Shown: piece by piece, positions 40,185 through 50,746 of the stretch | How the letters are laid out: every line of letters begins with the position of its first letter | Position numbering within the stretch: the stretch's first letter is position 1 | NCBI RefSeq assembly: GCF_900107175.1 | Contig: NZ_FNOZ01000008.1 | Location: forward strand, 62,001-126,000 | Direction of reading: 5' to 3' | Length of the DNA stretch: 64,000 bases | DNA from: Modestobacter sp. DSM 44400 | GTDB taxonomy: Bacteria > Actinomycetota > Actinomycetes > Mycobacteriales > Geodermatophilaceae | Made by a program: the position numbers and the translations under genes | Notes under the pieces: generated by a model | Seen by the model: only the letters and a program-made list of their open reading frames with translations | What the model was told of the DNA's origin: nothing | Database searches by the model: none

Positions 40185-40781
40185 ATGGAACTCAGCGCAA
40201 CCACTCGTCCGGCCCACGCCGGCAGCCAGTTCGCCGGTGCGGGCACGGCGGACCTCGGCCTCGAGCCGGGCATCGACCTGAGCACCCTCGGTGCCGACCT
40301 CGGCATCCACCCGGGTGCCGGGGTCGAGACCGACGGCGAGCCGGAGTTCACCGACTCGGTCGTGGTCCACGTGCAGCTGCGCCCCCGCCGGCCCGCGGTG
40401 CGCAAGTGCCTGGCCGCGCTCGTCGCGCTGGCCGCCGAGCACCCGTTGGTCGCCTTCGAGCTGACCGGGCTGAGCAAGGACGACCGCGTCGCCCGCGTCA
40501 CCGTCGGCATCGACCTGGGCGCGCGGGCCGAGGTCGCCAAGTTCTCCGCGTCGGCCCAGGCCGCATACCTTTTCGTCGACGGCCTGTTCACCTCGCTGTA
40601 CGACTACATGCCGGTCTACGTCGCCGAGCCCAGCGATGCCGAGCGCAGCGCCACCGTCGGCGTCCTCGACGCGGTCGCCGCGCCGCGCCCCTTCATCCCG
40701 GCCCCCCGCCGCAGCGAGTCCGCCCCCGCGACCGGCTCCCCGGCGCAGGACGCCCGCCGCGCGGTGCCCGTCCACGCCTGA
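40185..40781 (+). CDS. Uncharacterised protein downstream of csrA
   Basis: A 198-residue soluble protein of no family I recognise. The first 55 residues are Gly/Ala/Leu-rich; a folded core follows (DSVVVHVQLRPRRPAVRKCL, then LVAFELTGLSKDDRVARVTV); the tail is Pro/Ser/Ala-rich. Codon usage matches the flagellar genes. A relatively AT-rich gap (40040-40184) upstream, with a small ACGGCGAG/CTCGCCGT hairpin, could hold its promoter. Confidence 0.65.
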   Translation: MELSATTRPAHAGSQFAGAGTADLGLEPGIDLSTLGADLGIHPGAGVETDGEPEFTDSVVVHVQLRPRRPAVRKCLAALVALAAEHPLVAFELTGLSKDDRVARVTVGIDLGARAEVAKFSASAQAAYLFVDGLFTSLYDYMPVYVAEPSDAERSATVGVLDAVAAPRPFIPAPRRSESAPATGSPAQDARRAVPVHA

Positions 40782-40869
40782 GGCGTTCCGCGCCCCCGCC
40801 GGCGCGCAGGCCGGCCCGCATTTCTCTCTTCCCCACCACGCCCACCTTGACTTCCCCTCAGGAGGACCG

Positions 40870-41982
40870 GTGTCCCACCCCGCTCTGCCCACTACCGCCC
40901 TGCCCACGACGGCGATCGACGACCGTCCGCGCACCCGCGAGCCCCTCGTCTTCGGGGGCATCAGTGAGGCCGAGGGCTGGGCGCTGGCGCCGATCACCCC
41001 GCGCGACCGGGTGCACTTCCGAGCCGACCGCGAGCTGCCGCTGGCCACCTTCCGGGCCACGCTGCCGGCCGGCGTCATTGTCACCTACGACGAGGGCGAG
41101 GGCCTGTACCGGGTCGACGGCGCATGCGGGGAGGGCGACTCCATGGCGACCCTCATCCGGGCCTGGTGCGCCGAGCACGGCTACGCCACGGTCGGCCTGC
41201 GCGCCGAGGCCGACGTGCGCCGGCGGGCTCCGCGGGACCTGCCGTCGGACTTCCTCGCCGACCTGTGCCGGCACTACTGCCGGATCAGCCTCAAGCGGCT
41301 GCAGCGGAACATGAGCACCATCCGGCTGCACCTGCCCGACAACGACGACGTCGACCAGCAGGTCGCCGAATGGGTGCTGAAGGCCGTCGGACAGTACGAC
41401 GAGGGCAAGGGCGTCCCTTTCGGGGCCTTCCTGGCCACCCAGCTGTCCAAGTGGGTGCACGACCTGGGCCGCAACGCCTACGGCCGCACCGCTGCGGACA
41501 CCGAGAACAAGCAGCAGAAGGCGATCGCCGCCTTCACCGCGGAGCACCAGCGCCGGCCGAGCGAGAAGGAGCTGGCCGCCTACATGGGGCAGAGTGTCGC
41601 CACCCTGCGCCGCAACTCCCAGACGGTGGCCACCCTCAACGGTCTGCGCAACCTGCACTCCCTGGACGGCGGCCCGGACTCGGTCGAGTACGTGCTGCCC
41701 GACAGCGCCGAGGTGCCCGACGAGCTCATGGGCGAGGCGGAGCAGACGCTGCTGTCGCACGCGCTCACCGCTGCCTGCGCTCCCGACCCGACCGCCCGGC
41801 GTGACCAGCGCGCCGCCCAGCCGAACGTGCTGGGTTGGGCGACCTGGTACCTCACCACCTGGGGCGGCAAGACCAAGACCCAGCTCTCCAACGAGCTGGT
41901 CACCTCGGTGCGCAACATGAACGTGCACGCCGACCGGGCAGAGCGCGCCCTCAAGGAGCGGCTCACCGAGTTGGCCGGCTGA
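40870..41982 (+). CDS. Divergent sigma-70-like protein beside the flagellar genes
   Basis: A 370-residue protein. An N-terminal 130-residue part is unfamiliar. The middle reads like sigma regions 2-3 of FliA/WhiG: WVLKAVGQYDEGKGVPFGAF, LATQLSKWVHDLGRNAYG and FTAEHQRRPSEKELAAYMGQ. The C-terminal part (WYLTTWGGKTKTQLSNELVT, then ALKERLTELAG) could take the place of region 4, but no clear helix-turn-helix is visible. GGAGG lies 5 nt before GTG 40870. It may be a specialised sigma factor, an anti-sigma-like decoy or a phage-type regulator. Inference from motif likeness only. Confidence 0.6.
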   Translation: MSHPALPTTALPTTAIDDRPRTREPLVFGGISEAEGWALAPITPRDRVHFRADRELPLATFRATLPAGVIVTYDEGEGLYRVDGACGEGDSMATLIRAWCAEHGYATVGLRAEADVRRRAPRDLPSDFLADLCRHYCRISLKRLQRNMSTIRLHLPDNDDVDQQVAEWVLKAVGQYDEGKGVPFGAFLATQLSKWVHDLGRNAYGRTAADTENKQQKAIAAFTAEHQRRPSEKELAAYMGQSVATLRRNSQTVATLNGLRNLHSLDGGPDSVEYVLPDSAEVPDELMGEAEQTLLSHALTAACAPDPTARRDQRAAQPNVLGWATWYLTTWGGKTKTQLSNELVTSVRNMNVHADRAERALKERLTELAG

Positions 41983-42017
41983 CCTGCGGCCGCTCCGGCC
42001 ATCCGCCGTCCCCGCTG

Positions 42018-42049
42018 TGGGCCGGTCGACCTCCGGGTGGACCGGCCCA
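42018..42049. terminator. Hairpin after the sigma-like gene
   Basis: TGGGCCGGTC (42018-42027) and GACCGGCCCA (42040-42049) pair perfectly around a 12-nt loop, 35 bp after the stop. No T run follows. Confidence 0.65.
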
Positions 42050-42184
42050 TCGACGTTCGGGGGCGGGTGGCCTGGGGTGGAAACGTCCGGCCGGGGGTCC
42101 GATGGACCGCGGAGCTGCCGATGTATGTGTCGTGACGGTCCCTGCCTGCAACGGTCGCCCCGCGGTGGCCGGGGAGGGGTGGTC

Positions 42185-42529
42185 GTGAGCGCCCCGCTGG
42201 AGGACCCGACCCAGGCTGTCCTCGTCCCGCACTGGCTCGCCGCCGTGGACCGGGCCGACGTGCAGCGGGCCGTGCAGGCTGCCCTGGACGCCCCGGGGCT
42301 GCACCCCGTGGTCGCCATCCACCTCGGCGACGTGCTCACCGAACTGCACGTCGCGGCCGCCCGCGAGCTGGTCTGGCCCGCCCCGATCCTGCGGGTGCGT
42401 CAGGCCACCGGCTGGGGCACCGACGTCGTTCCGGTCCGGCTGTCCGCAGCCGAGCTGGCCGGTGTGCTGTCCCTGGCGGAGTTGTCCCCGGTCGCGCGAG
42501 CGGCGCTGACCGGGAGGCGGAGCGCCTGA
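42185..42529 (+). CDS. Uncharacterised small protein
   Basis: A 114-residue soluble protein, Ala/Val/Leu-rich, with DVQRAVQAALDAPGLHPVVA in the middle. GGGGAGGGG lies 5 nt before GTG 42185. Its stop shares a base with the next ATG (TGATG), so the two form an operon. Both this protein and the next contain an A(A/T)LDAPGLxx segment, hinting at relatedness. No known family. Confidence 0.6.
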   Translation: MSAPLEDPTQAVLVPHWLAAVDRADVQRAVQAALDAPGLHPVVAIHLGDVLTELHVAAARELVWPAPILRVRQATGWGTDVVPVRLSAAELAGVLSLAELSPVARAALTGRRSA

Positions 42530-43275
42530 TGGAGCAGCCGTTCGGCGCCCCGGCGGGGCTGCTGCACCGCCTGACCCGCGCCCAGGTGCGCACCGGTGAC
42601 CTCATCGCCGCCGTCGAGGACGTGCGCGCGACGCTGGACGCCCCCGGGCTCGAGCTGGCCGTCGTTGACGGCCCGGTCCTGGTCGTCGAGGAGGGCGGGC
42701 GCCGGACCCGGGTGCCGTTGGTCGAGCTGGCCGGGGAGATGAGCCGCGCGCGCGTGCTGCCCACGCCGGAGGGGGTGACCGCGGCCCTGCGCTCGTGGCT
42801 CGCCCGCCGTCCGGTGCCCGACGTGGTGGCGAGGAAGGCCGGGATCGCCGTCCTCGACTGGGCCGACACCCGGCAGTCCGTGCTGGGCTGGCGCGTCGTC
42901 GTGGCCCGGGAGGGCACGATCGTGACCTGGCGTCCCTCCCGGACGGCGACCCTCCCGGCGGTCCACCAGGTCCGGTCGGCGGCCCTGGGCCGAGCCTCCG
43001 TGCTGCCCGGGGAGCTGCACCTGGCGGGGCCCGTGGCCCTGTGGTCGCACCCCGATATGCCGGGCCTGGACACCGCGCTGCTGACCCGCCCGGAGGACCT
43101 GCTGGCGGAGTCGGCGTCCGCGGGGCTGAGCCTGCCGGACGCCCACGTCGTGGTCACCCCCCGGCGGCCGGTCGCCTGCGCCGAGCCCGGCGTGGCCCGC
43201 CGGCTGGCCGCCGAGGCGACCGAGGCCAGCCGGACGATGCCCTGGCGGGACCTCGCCGACCTCGGCTGGGCCTGA
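42529..43275 (+). CDS. Uncharacterised protein, second gene of a two-gene unit
   Basis: A 248-residue soluble protein. Residues 15-70 (TGDLIAAVEDVRATLDAPGL, then VVEEGGRRTRVPLVELAGE) and 95-150 (KAGIAVLDWADTRQSVLGWR) look folded; no catalytic motif is evident. It overlaps the previous gene by one base and ends 21 bp before the convergent wall-hydrolase gene. Confidence 0.6.
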   Translation: MEQPFGAPAGLLHRLTRAQVRTGDLIAAVEDVRATLDAPGLELAVVDGPVLVVEEGGRRTRVPLVELAGEMSRARVLPTPEGVTAALRSWLARRPVPDVVARKAGIAVLDWADTRQSVLGWRVVVAREGTIVTWRPSRTATLPAVHQVRSAALGRASVLPGELHLAGPVALWSHPDMPGLDTALLTRPEDLLAESASAGLSLPDAHVVVTPRRPVACAEPGVARRLAAEATEASRTMPWRDLADLGWA

Positions 43276-43296
43276 CCACCCCTACGCGAGGCGGGG

Positions 43297-45240
43297 TCAG
43301 AGCAGGGCGCCGTACTCCCAGTGCCATGCCTCGGGGTTGGAGCCGGACCGGTCGGCCCAGCCCGGGTGCAGCCAGCCGAAGCGGGCCGCGTTCGCCGTCA
43401 TCCAGGCCGTCTGTGGCGTACCGAAGACGTTCACCCCACCGCACAGGTCGACGGCGAGCCCCCACCCGTGGTTGGACGTGCCGGGGACGGCGGTGATGCG
43501 CGGCTTGCGCTCGTGGGCGTCGACCTGCGCGCCCAGCGACCGGTAGGAGTCGGTGATGCACAGTGGGCTGCCGAAGGCCATCTCGTAGGCCGCCGACATC
43601 GCCGTGTACGCCGCCGCCGCGTCGCAGCGCAGCCGGTGGGAGCCCCCGGCGACCCGGCACAGCTGGTCGGCCGGGATCTGCCCGTTGGCCCAGCCGCCCC
43701 ACGCCCCGCTGGTCGCCGTCAGCCCGCCGACCGGGAGCGGCGGCGCACTGCAGCTGGCCGGCAGCACACCGGCCACCGGGACGGGCGTCGGCTGGGCCGG
43801 GACCACGGTGACCCGGACGGCGGTGGTCAGGTCGGGCACCTCGCGCACGCCCACCTGGTAGTTGTCCGCGGACGCCGACAGCACCCGGTTGCCGCCCAGG
43901 AACAGTCCGACGTCGTCCAGCCCGCTCATCGGGTCGGTGGTGAAGACCAGGTCCCCGACCTGCAGGTCGGCGCTGGGCACTGGGGTGCCCTGTGCCCACT
44001 GACCGGCCAGGTCCGCGGGCAGGCCGAAGCCGGCGCTGGTCCACGCGGTCGCGGTGAGACCGCCGCAGTCGTAGCCGTCGGGTCCGCTCCGGCCGGCCAG
44101 GTAGGGCTTGCCGAGCTGGGAGAAGCCCGCGCTGACCGCGGCGACGGTCTCCGCCGACACCACGGCGACGGTGCGCCCGCCGGCGTAGGTGACGGCGACG
44201 CCGGGCACCGTGGTGCCGGCGGCGTCCCGGAGCGGGGCCAGGCCGTCGGGCAGGTGCGCGGGGTCGGTCAGCTCGGCGGCCGGCGGCGGGGTCACCCCGG
44301 ATGTGGCCAGGTCCCCGAGGTAGGTCTGCCAGTCGTGGAGGGCGGTGGCATTGCGGGTCTGCTGGGCGGCCGAGGTGGGTGTCGTGCCGAGCGCGGCCCA
44401 GCCGGCAGTCACCGCTGGGCCGAGCTGCCCCACCAGCTCCCGGACGTCGGCGAGCACGCCGGCGGCCCGGGCACGGGCAGCGTCAGCGGCGTCCTGCGCA
44501 GCGGCGGCCCGGTCGATGGACTGGGCGGCGTGGAGGGCGGACAACGCCGCCCGGCCGACCGCGCGATCCTGCCGGGTGCTGAGCTGCTCGGCCAGGTCCT
44601 GCGCGTGCAGGACGTCGGGGGTGGCAGCGGCGTGGTCCAGCGACAGCGCGCTCAGCGGGTAGCGCTGTGTGGTGGTGCGCTGATAGGCCGCCTGGGCGTA
44701 CCCGCCGACCTCGGCCCGGTCGACCGCGTTCTCCGCACTGGCGGCGGCGGCGTCGTCCCGGTTCTGTTGCGCCTGGGCGTCGTGGCGGGCGGCGGCGGCG
44801 AGGTCCGCACGGTAGCGGGTGGTCAGGTCGGAGATCGTCGTCGCGGCCGCCTGCGGGCTGGACGTCAGGCCCGCGGGGAGCACCTGGCCGGCCTCTGTGG
44901 GCGGCTGGGGGAGCGCGGCCAGCACCGTCGCCAGCACCATCGTCGCGCCGGCTACGACGGCCAGCCGGATGAGCCACGACGCACCGGTGCGCGGCGTGCG
45001 GGCGCGGGGAGCGGGGTGGCGGCGGCGGGCGGGCGGCCGGCTGCGCGAACCGGAGGGAACGCGGCGGACGGGGGCGCCGGTGCGGGGAGTGCCGGCGCGT
45101 GGGGTGCCGGTCCGGGCGGCGGCGGTGCGTGGGGCGCCGGTGCGGGGCGCCCCGCTGCGGGTCGACGGGGTAGCGGTGCGGCCGGCCGGGGTCTGCGCAC
45201 GGAGGCGCGGAGCAGCGCTCTCCGTGCGCGGTGCAGCCAT
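43297..45240 (-). CDS. Bifunctional cell-wall enzyme: NlpC/P60 plus M15 D-Ala-D-Ala carboxypeptidase
   Basis: A 647-residue exported protein. A basic, Pro/Thr/Arg repeat-rich head (repeats of RTGAP and RTGTP) precedes a signal anchor near 89-110 (LIRLAVVAGATMVLATVLAA). A coiled linker (about 130-300) leads to an NlpC/P60 domain with YDCGGLTATAW (catalytic Cys near 388) and a VanY-like M15 domain with TSNHGWGLAVDL and the late HWEYGALL zinc/catalytic residues. Coiled coil plus NlpC resembles RipA/RipB-type daughter-cell separators. Combining both peptidases in one chain is uncommon. Convergent with the upstream gene pair. Confidence 0.85.
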   Translation of the reverse strand: MAAPRTESAAPRLRAQTPAGRTATPSTRSGAPRTGAPRTAAARTGTPRAGTPRTGAPVRRVPSGSRSRPPARRRHPAPRARTPRTGASWLIRLAVVAGATMVLATVLAALPQPPTEAGQVLPAGLTSSPQAAATTISDLTTRYRADLAAAARHDAQAQQNRDDAAAASAENAVDRAEVGGYAQAAYQRTTTQRYPLSALSLDHAAATPDVLHAQDLAEQLSTRQDRAVGRAALSALHAAQSIDRAAAAQDAADAARARAAGVLADVRELVGQLGPAVTAGWAALGTTPTSAAQQTRNATALHDWQTYLGDLATSGVTPPPAAELTDPAHLPDGLAPLRDAAGTTVPGVAVTYAGGRTVAVVSAETVAAVSAGFSQLGKPYLAGRSGPDGYDCGGLTATAWTSAGFGLPADLAGQWAQGTPVPSADLQVGDLVFTTDPMSGLDDVGLFLGGNRVLSASADNYQVGVREVPDLTTAVRVTVVPAQPTPVPVAGVLPASCSAPPLPVGGLTATSGAWGGWANGQIPADQLCRVAGGSHRLRCDAAAAYTAMSAAYEMAFGSPLCITDSYRSLGAQVDAHERKPRITAVPGTSNHGWGLAVDLCGGVNVFGTPQTAWMTANAARFGWLHPGWADRSGSNPEAWHWEYGALL

Positions 45241-45399
45241 GGCCCGTGTCCCCGTCGACTCGTCCGATCCCGGCCCGCCCGGCCGGTCGGCAGGCGGGGT
45301 ACCGGTCTCTCATCGACGCGTCCGGAGGGCAGGAGGAGAGGCGGCCACCGGGTCGGGGGGTGAGGTTCACCCCGGAGGGTGAGAGGGGGAGATAGCACG

Positions 45400-45431
45400 A
45401 GGCCCCGCCGTCCGGATGGACGACGGGGCCT
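45400..45431. terminator. Hairpin between gltA and the wall-hydrolase gene
   Basis: AGGCCCCGCCGTC (45400-45412) and GACGACGGGGCCT (about 45419-45431) pair at 12 of 13 positions around a 6-nt loop. It can terminate the leftward gltA transcript after the family-1 repeat. Confidence 0.6.
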
Positions 45432-45447
45432 GGTGACGTGCTGGAGC

Positions 45448-45504
45448 GGCCCCCTTCCAGGGGCCCGCGCTGAGCTTGCGAAGCGTGGGGAGGAAGGGGG
45501 TCCT
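45448..45504 (+). repeat. Family-1 hairpin repeat, copy B, downstream of gltA
   Basis: Outer arms GGCCCCCTTCC and GGAAGGGGGTCC; inner stem CGCT/AGCG around the loop GAGCTTGCGA. The arm sequence differs from copies A, C, D and E yet stays paired. It abuts the gltA stop codon. Confidence 0.8.
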
Positions 45505-46806
<1,302 letters not shown>

Positions 46807-46880
46807 CACTCGGGACGCTACTCAGTTCTCCGCCATCCGCGACACGGCCCCGCCGTCCGGCCCCGTCCAGCCCGTCCTAC

Positions 46881-46934
46881 GGCCCCCTGCAGGGTCCCGC
46901 CGCGAGCTTGCGAGTGGTGGGGGGCAGGGGGTCC
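46881..46934 (+). repeat. Family-1 hairpin repeat, copy C, between fumC and gltA
   Basis: Outer arms GGCCCCCTGC and GCAGGGGGTCC; inner stem CCGC/GTGG around GAGCTTGCGA. It lies 3 bp after the fumC stop in the direction of transcription. Confidence 0.8.
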
Positions 46935-46937
46935 TTT

Positions 46938-48332
46938 TCAGGGATGGGTCATGGAGAGGACGTCCAGGGCGCCGTCCAGCTGCTGCTCGGTGAGCTTGCC
47001 CGCCTGGACGTAGCCCCGCTCCACCACGACCTGGCGAATCGTCTTCTGCTCTGCCAGGGACTGCTTTGCCACCTTGGCAGCCTCCTCATAGCCGATGTAC
47101 TTGTTCAGCGGCGTCACGATCGAGGGGGAGGACTCGGCCAGCTCACGGCAGCGCTCGACGTTGGCGGTGATCCCGTCCACGCAGCGGTCGGCCAGCAGCC
47201 GGCTGACGTTGGCCAGCAGGCGGATGGACTCCAGCACGTTGCGGGCCATCAGCGGCAGCGTCACGTTCAGCTCGAAGGAGCCGGTCGTACCGGCGAAGGT
47301 CACCGCGGCGTCGTTGCCGATCACCTGGGCAGCGACCTGGATGGTCGCCTCGGGGATGACCGGGTTCACCTTGCCCGGCATGATCGAGCTGCCCGGCTGC
47401 AGGTCGGGCAGGGCGATCTCGCCGAGACCGGTGCGCGGGCCCGAGCCCATCCAGCGCAGGTCGTTGGCGATTTTCACGAGGCCGACGGCGATGGTCTTCA
47501 GCTGACCCGAGCCCTCCACAAGGGCGTCCCGGGAGCTCTGCGCCTCGAAGTGGTCGCGGGCCTCGGACAGCGGCAGGTCCAGGTCGGCGGCCAGCTTCTC
47601 GATGATGGCGGCGGCGAAGCCGGGCGGGGTGTTGATGCCGGTGCCGACCGCAGTGCCGCCCAGCGGGAGTTCCCCGATGCGGGGGAGGGAAGCCTGCAGC
47701 CGTTCGACGCCGTAGCGCATGGCCGCGGCGTAGCCGCCGAACTCCTGCCCGAGGGTCACCGGGGTGGCGTCCATCAAGTGGGTGCGGCCGCTCTTGACCA
47801 CGTCGGCGAACTCCTCCGCCTTGCGCGACAGCGAGGCGGCCAGGTGCTCCAGGGCCGGGATCAGCTCACGGACGATCGCCCGGGTCGCGGCGACGTGGAT
47901 CGCCGAGGGGAACACGTCGTTGGAGGACTGCGAGGCGTTGACGTGGTCGTTCGGGTGTACCGGGGAGCCCAGCGCCTCGGTGGCCAGGCTGGCGATGACC
48001 TCGTTGGTGTTCATGTTGCTCGACGTCCCCGAACCGGTCTGGAAGACGTCGATCGGAAAGTGGGCGTCCCAGTCGCCGCGGGCCACGGTCTGGGCGGTGG
48101 TGGAGACGGCGTCGGCGATCTCCTGCGGCAGGACGCCGAGGGAGGCGTTCACCGTCGCGGCCGCGCCCTTGATGGACGCCAGGGCGGCGATGAGCTCGCG
48201 CTCGATCGGGGTGCCCGAGATGGGGAAGTTCTCGACCGCGCGCTGGGTCTGGGCCCGCCACTTGGCCCACGCGGGGACCCGGACCTCTCCCATGGAGTCG
48301 TGCTCGACGCGGTACTCCGGCTCGGTGGCCAC
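46938..48332 (-). CDS. fumC: Class II fumarate hydratase
   Basis: A 464-residue enzyme interconverting fumarate and malate in the citric acid cycle. It carries the superfamily signature [11 protein letters not shown] near residue 318, [14 protein letters not shown] near 100 and [17 protein letters not shown] near 190. The start is GTG 48332, with GGGAG 6 nt upstream. Neighbour glpX is on the same strand, as in mycobacteria; a broken rightward gene lies between them. Confidence 0.97.
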   Translation of the reverse strand: MATEPEYRVEHDSMGEVRVPAWAKWRAQTQRAVENFPISGTPIERELIAALASIKGAAATVNASLGVLPQEIADAVSTTAQTVARGDWDAHFPIDVFQTGSGTSSNMNTNEVIASLATEALGSPVHPNDHVNASQSSNDVFPSAIHVAATRAIVRELIPALEHLAASLSRKAEEFADVVKSGRTHLMDATPVTLGQEFGGYAAAMRYGVERLQASLPRIGELPLGGTAVGTGINTPPGFAAAIIEKLAADLDLPLSEARDHFEAQSSRDALVEGSGQLKTIAVGLVKIANDLRWMGSGPRTGLGEIALPDLQPGSSIMPGKVNPVIPEATIQVAAQVIGNDAAVTFAGTTGSFELNVTLPLMARNVLESIRLLANVSRLLADRCVDGITANVERCRELAESSPSIVTPLNKYIGYEEAAKVAKQSLAEQKTIRQVVVERGYVQAGKLTEQQLDGALDVLSMTHP

Positions 48333-48477
48333 GGTGCGCTCCCGGTGTGGTGTGGTGTTCGGTGCTCGACCCAGGACCCTAGACACCGCCCGGACGGCGT
48401 CCAGCCGAGGTGTCGCGAGGCGTGCCGGGCCGCCCGCGCTAATACGTGTGGTCGGCGCCGCCGGGGCAGCCGGCGCG

Positions 48478-48864
48478 GTGAGCAGCGTCTTCGTCGACGT
48501 CCGTCTGGCCCAGATGCCCGGCGTGCCGGAGCGGGTCAGCACGGTCTTCGGCGACGTCCGGGTCGACCTGCGACAGCTGGCGACCTCGGCCGAGACGGTG
48601 CACCTGCAGGTGGGCACCGTCTTCGGTGACGTGGAGGTGCTGGTGGCGAGGGCATCGACGCGGAGATCGAGGGCTGGACGGTGTTCCACGATTGGAAGAC
48701 CCAGCTGGCACCGGTCCCGCGGCTGGCGGGCACGCCGCGGGTCGTCGTCCGGGCGTGGACGGTCTTCGGCGACCTCCAGCTGTGCAGTCTCCCCGGGGGA
48801 GGACCCGCGTCGCTGGCGGGCGGTGCTCGACCGGTTCAACGTCCCGCGGCCGCCGCCGCGCTGA
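48478..48864 (+). pseudogene. Frameshifted LiaF/DUF1707-like C-terminal domain protein
   Basis: From GTG 48478 the frame reads [32 protein letters not shown] and [13 protein letters not shown], the repeating TVFGDV pattern of LiaF-like cell-wall response domains. A missing base near 48650 (expected GCGGAG, seen GCGAG) moves the match to the next frame ([20 protein letters not shown], then [15 protein letters not shown]). An extra base in a G run near 48800 restores the first frame for [17 protein letters not shown]. No complete product is possible unless one or both shifts are sequence errors. Rightward between leftward fumC and glpX. Confidence 0.7.
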
Positions 48865-48889
48865 CCGCCCGGCCGGGCACCGCGATGGG

Positions 48890-49945
48890 TCAGCCGTCGT
48901 GCCCGAAGGGGACGGCGGAGTACTGGCTAAGCTTCTGCAGGGAGTGCAGGCTCTCGATGGAGCGGATCGTGCCCGACCGCGACCGCATGACCAGCGACTG
49001 CGTGGTCGCGCCACCGGAGCGGTACTGCACCCCGCGCAGCAGCTCGCCGTCGGTGATGCCGGTGGCCACGAAGAACACGTCGCCGGAGACCAGGTCGTCG
49101 ATGTCGAGCACCCGGTCCAGGTCGTGGCCGGCGTCCAGCGCCTTCTGCCGCTCTTCGTCGTTGCGCGGCCACAGCCGGCCCTGTAGGGCGCCGCCCATGC
49201 ACTTGAGGGCACAGGCGGTGATGATCCCCTCGGGGGTGCCGCCGATGCCCATCAGCAGGTCGACCCCGGTGCCCTCACGGGCCGCGGCGATGGCTCCGGC
49301 CACGTCGCCGTCGGTGATGAACTTGATCCGGGCGCCGGCGTCTCGCACCTCCTGGACCAGCTGCTGGTGGCGCGGCCGGTCGAGGATGCAGACGGTGACG
49401 TCGCCGACCGAGCTCTTCTTGGCCTTGGCGACCCGGCGGATGTTCTCTGCGGTCGGTGCGGTGATGTCGATCGCGTCGGCGGCCGCGGGACCGGTGGCGA
49501 TCTTGTCCATGTAGAAGACCGCCGACGGGTCGTACATGGCGCCCCGGTCGGCGACCGCCATGACCGCGATCGCGTTGGGCATGCCCTTGGCCATCAGCGT
49601 GGTGCCGTCGACGGGGTCGACGGCGACGTCGCACTCGGGGCCCTGCCCGTCGCCGACCTCCTCGCCGTTGAACAGCATCGGGGCCTCGTCCTTCTCGCCC
49701 TCCCCGATGACGACGACGCCACGCATGCTGACGGTGCCGATCAGGGCCCGCATCGCGTCGACGGCCGCGCCGTCGCCGCCGTTCTTGTCACCGCGGCCGA
49801 CCCACCGCCCGGCGGCCATCGCGCCGGCCTCGGTGACCCGGACCAACTCCATCGCGAGGTTGCGGTCGGGGGCCGGCCGGTCCCCGCCGGACCAGGCGGT
49901 ACCAGGCGTGGTGGTGCTGGGCAGCGGGCTCTCGGGCAGGGACAC
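48890..49945 (-). CDS. glpX: Class II fructose-1,6-bisphosphatase
   Basis: A 351-residue enzyme of gluconeogenesis. [32 protein letters not shown] and [20 protein letters not shown] near residue 112 supply the metal and substrate sites; [20 protein letters not shown] lies later. In mycobacteria glpX also follows fum. The first 28 residues are an unconserved Pro/Thr/Ser lead. Confidence 0.96.
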   Translation of the reverse strand: MSLPESPLPSTTTPGTAWSGGDRPAPDRNLAMELVRVTEAGAMAAGRWVGRGDKNGGDGAAVDAMRALIGTVSMRGVVVIGEGEKDEAPMLFNGEEVGDGQGPECDVAVDPVDGTTLMAKGMPNAIAVMAVADRGAMYDPSAVFYMDKIATGPAAADAIDITAPTAENIRRVAKAKKSSVGDVTVCILDRPRHQQLVQEVRDAGARIKFITDGDVAGAIAAAREGTGVDLLMGIGGTPEGIITACALKCMGGALQGRLWPRNDEERQKALDAGHDLDRVLDIDDLVSGDVFFVATGITDGELLRGVQYRSGGATTQSLVMRSRSGTIRSIESLHSLQKLSQYSAVPFGHDG

Positions 49946-50019
49946 GCGAACCTCCTCGGACGACCACCGGCCGACGCTGGCCGACGGGGTGGGGGAGCTG
50001 TGCTGCGATCCTAGGGGGC

Positions 50020-50679
50020 ATGGCAGAACCCGGCCCGCGCGGTCATCGTCCCGACGAGCAGGCCCCGCCCGTCGTCCCCCCGGCCGCCGAGGTCGGGGCC
50101 GCGCCGTCCGCGGGCTCCACGAAGCTGTCGCCGGCCGAGCTGCGGGCGCTGAAGTTCACCGCCCGCAACATGCTGTGGTCGCTGCTGCCGTTGACCGTGC
50201 TCGTCGTCGTCATGGTCTGGTGGACCCAGCTGCGCCAGCCCGACCAGGTGGTGCGGCCGGTCGAGATTGACGGTTCGGTGTTCCTGGCCTCGCAGCGGGC
50301 GGCCTATCCACTGCTGATCCCACAGGGGTTGTCTGACGGGTGGCAGCCGACGAGCGTGCGCACCGATGCCGGCGCGGCCGCCGACCCCGGCGATCCGGTG
50401 ACCCTGCAGATCGGCTGGTACACCCCTGACGGCGAGTACGCCGGCTACGTGGTCAGTGACGACGCCGAGGTCGACGCGCTCACCGACGTGCTGGGCGACG
50501 CGACCGCCGACGGCACAGCGCAGGTGGACGGCGTCCCGTGGCAGCGGCTGACCACGGGGCGCGGTGAGACCGCGCTGACCCGCACCGAGGGGACGGTGAC
50601 GCTGCTGGTCACCGGCTCGGCGGTTGAGGAGGAGTTGGAGGAGCTGGCGGGTGCCGTCAGCCCCTACCGCGCCTCCTGA
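50020..50679 (+). CDS. DUF4245 membrane-anchored protein
   Basis: A 219-residue protein with a charged N-terminus, one helix near 52-70 ([16 protein letters not shown]) and an extracellular domain ([20 protein letters not shown], then [20 protein letters not shown]). It matches the actinobacterial DUF4245 proteins, one of which lies next to glpX in mycobacteria. Divergent from glpX; only 74 bp separate the starts, so the promoters overlap. Function unknown. Confidence 0.88.
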   Translation: MAEPGPRGHRPDEQAPPVVPPAAEVGAAPSAGSTKLSPAELRALKFTARNMLWSLLPLTVLVVVMVWWTQLRQPDQVVRPVEIDGSVFLASQRAAYPLLIPQGLSDGWQPTSVRTDAGAAADPGDPVTLQIGWYTPDGEYAGYVVSDDAEVDALTDVLGDATADGTAQVDGVPWQRLTTGRGETALTRTEGTVTLLVTGSAVEEELEELAGAVSPYRAS

Positions 50680-50682
50680 GGA

Positions 50683-50739
50683 AGGACCCCCCTGCCCCCC
50701 ACCGCTCGCAGGCTCGCGGCGGGCCCCTGCAGGAGGGCC
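50683..50739 (-). repeat. Family-1 hairpin repeat, copy D (inverted), between convergent genes
   Basis: Read on the minus strand, outer arms GGCCCTCCTGC and GCAGGGGGGTCC (one T-G type mismatch) and inner stem CCGC/GCGG hold the loop GAGCCTGCGA, one base off the other copies. It fills the gap between the DUF4245 gene and xseB. Confidence 0.75.
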
Positions 50740-50746
50740 GCTGGCG

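Noticed and set aside
45241-45400. Possible c-di-AMP (ydaO-type) riboswitch before the NlpC/M15 gene
   Set aside because: Actinobacterial NlpC genes often have one, and GGGGTGAA plus CCGGACGCGTCGATGAGAG are faintly similar, but the conserved core blocks could not be matched in order.
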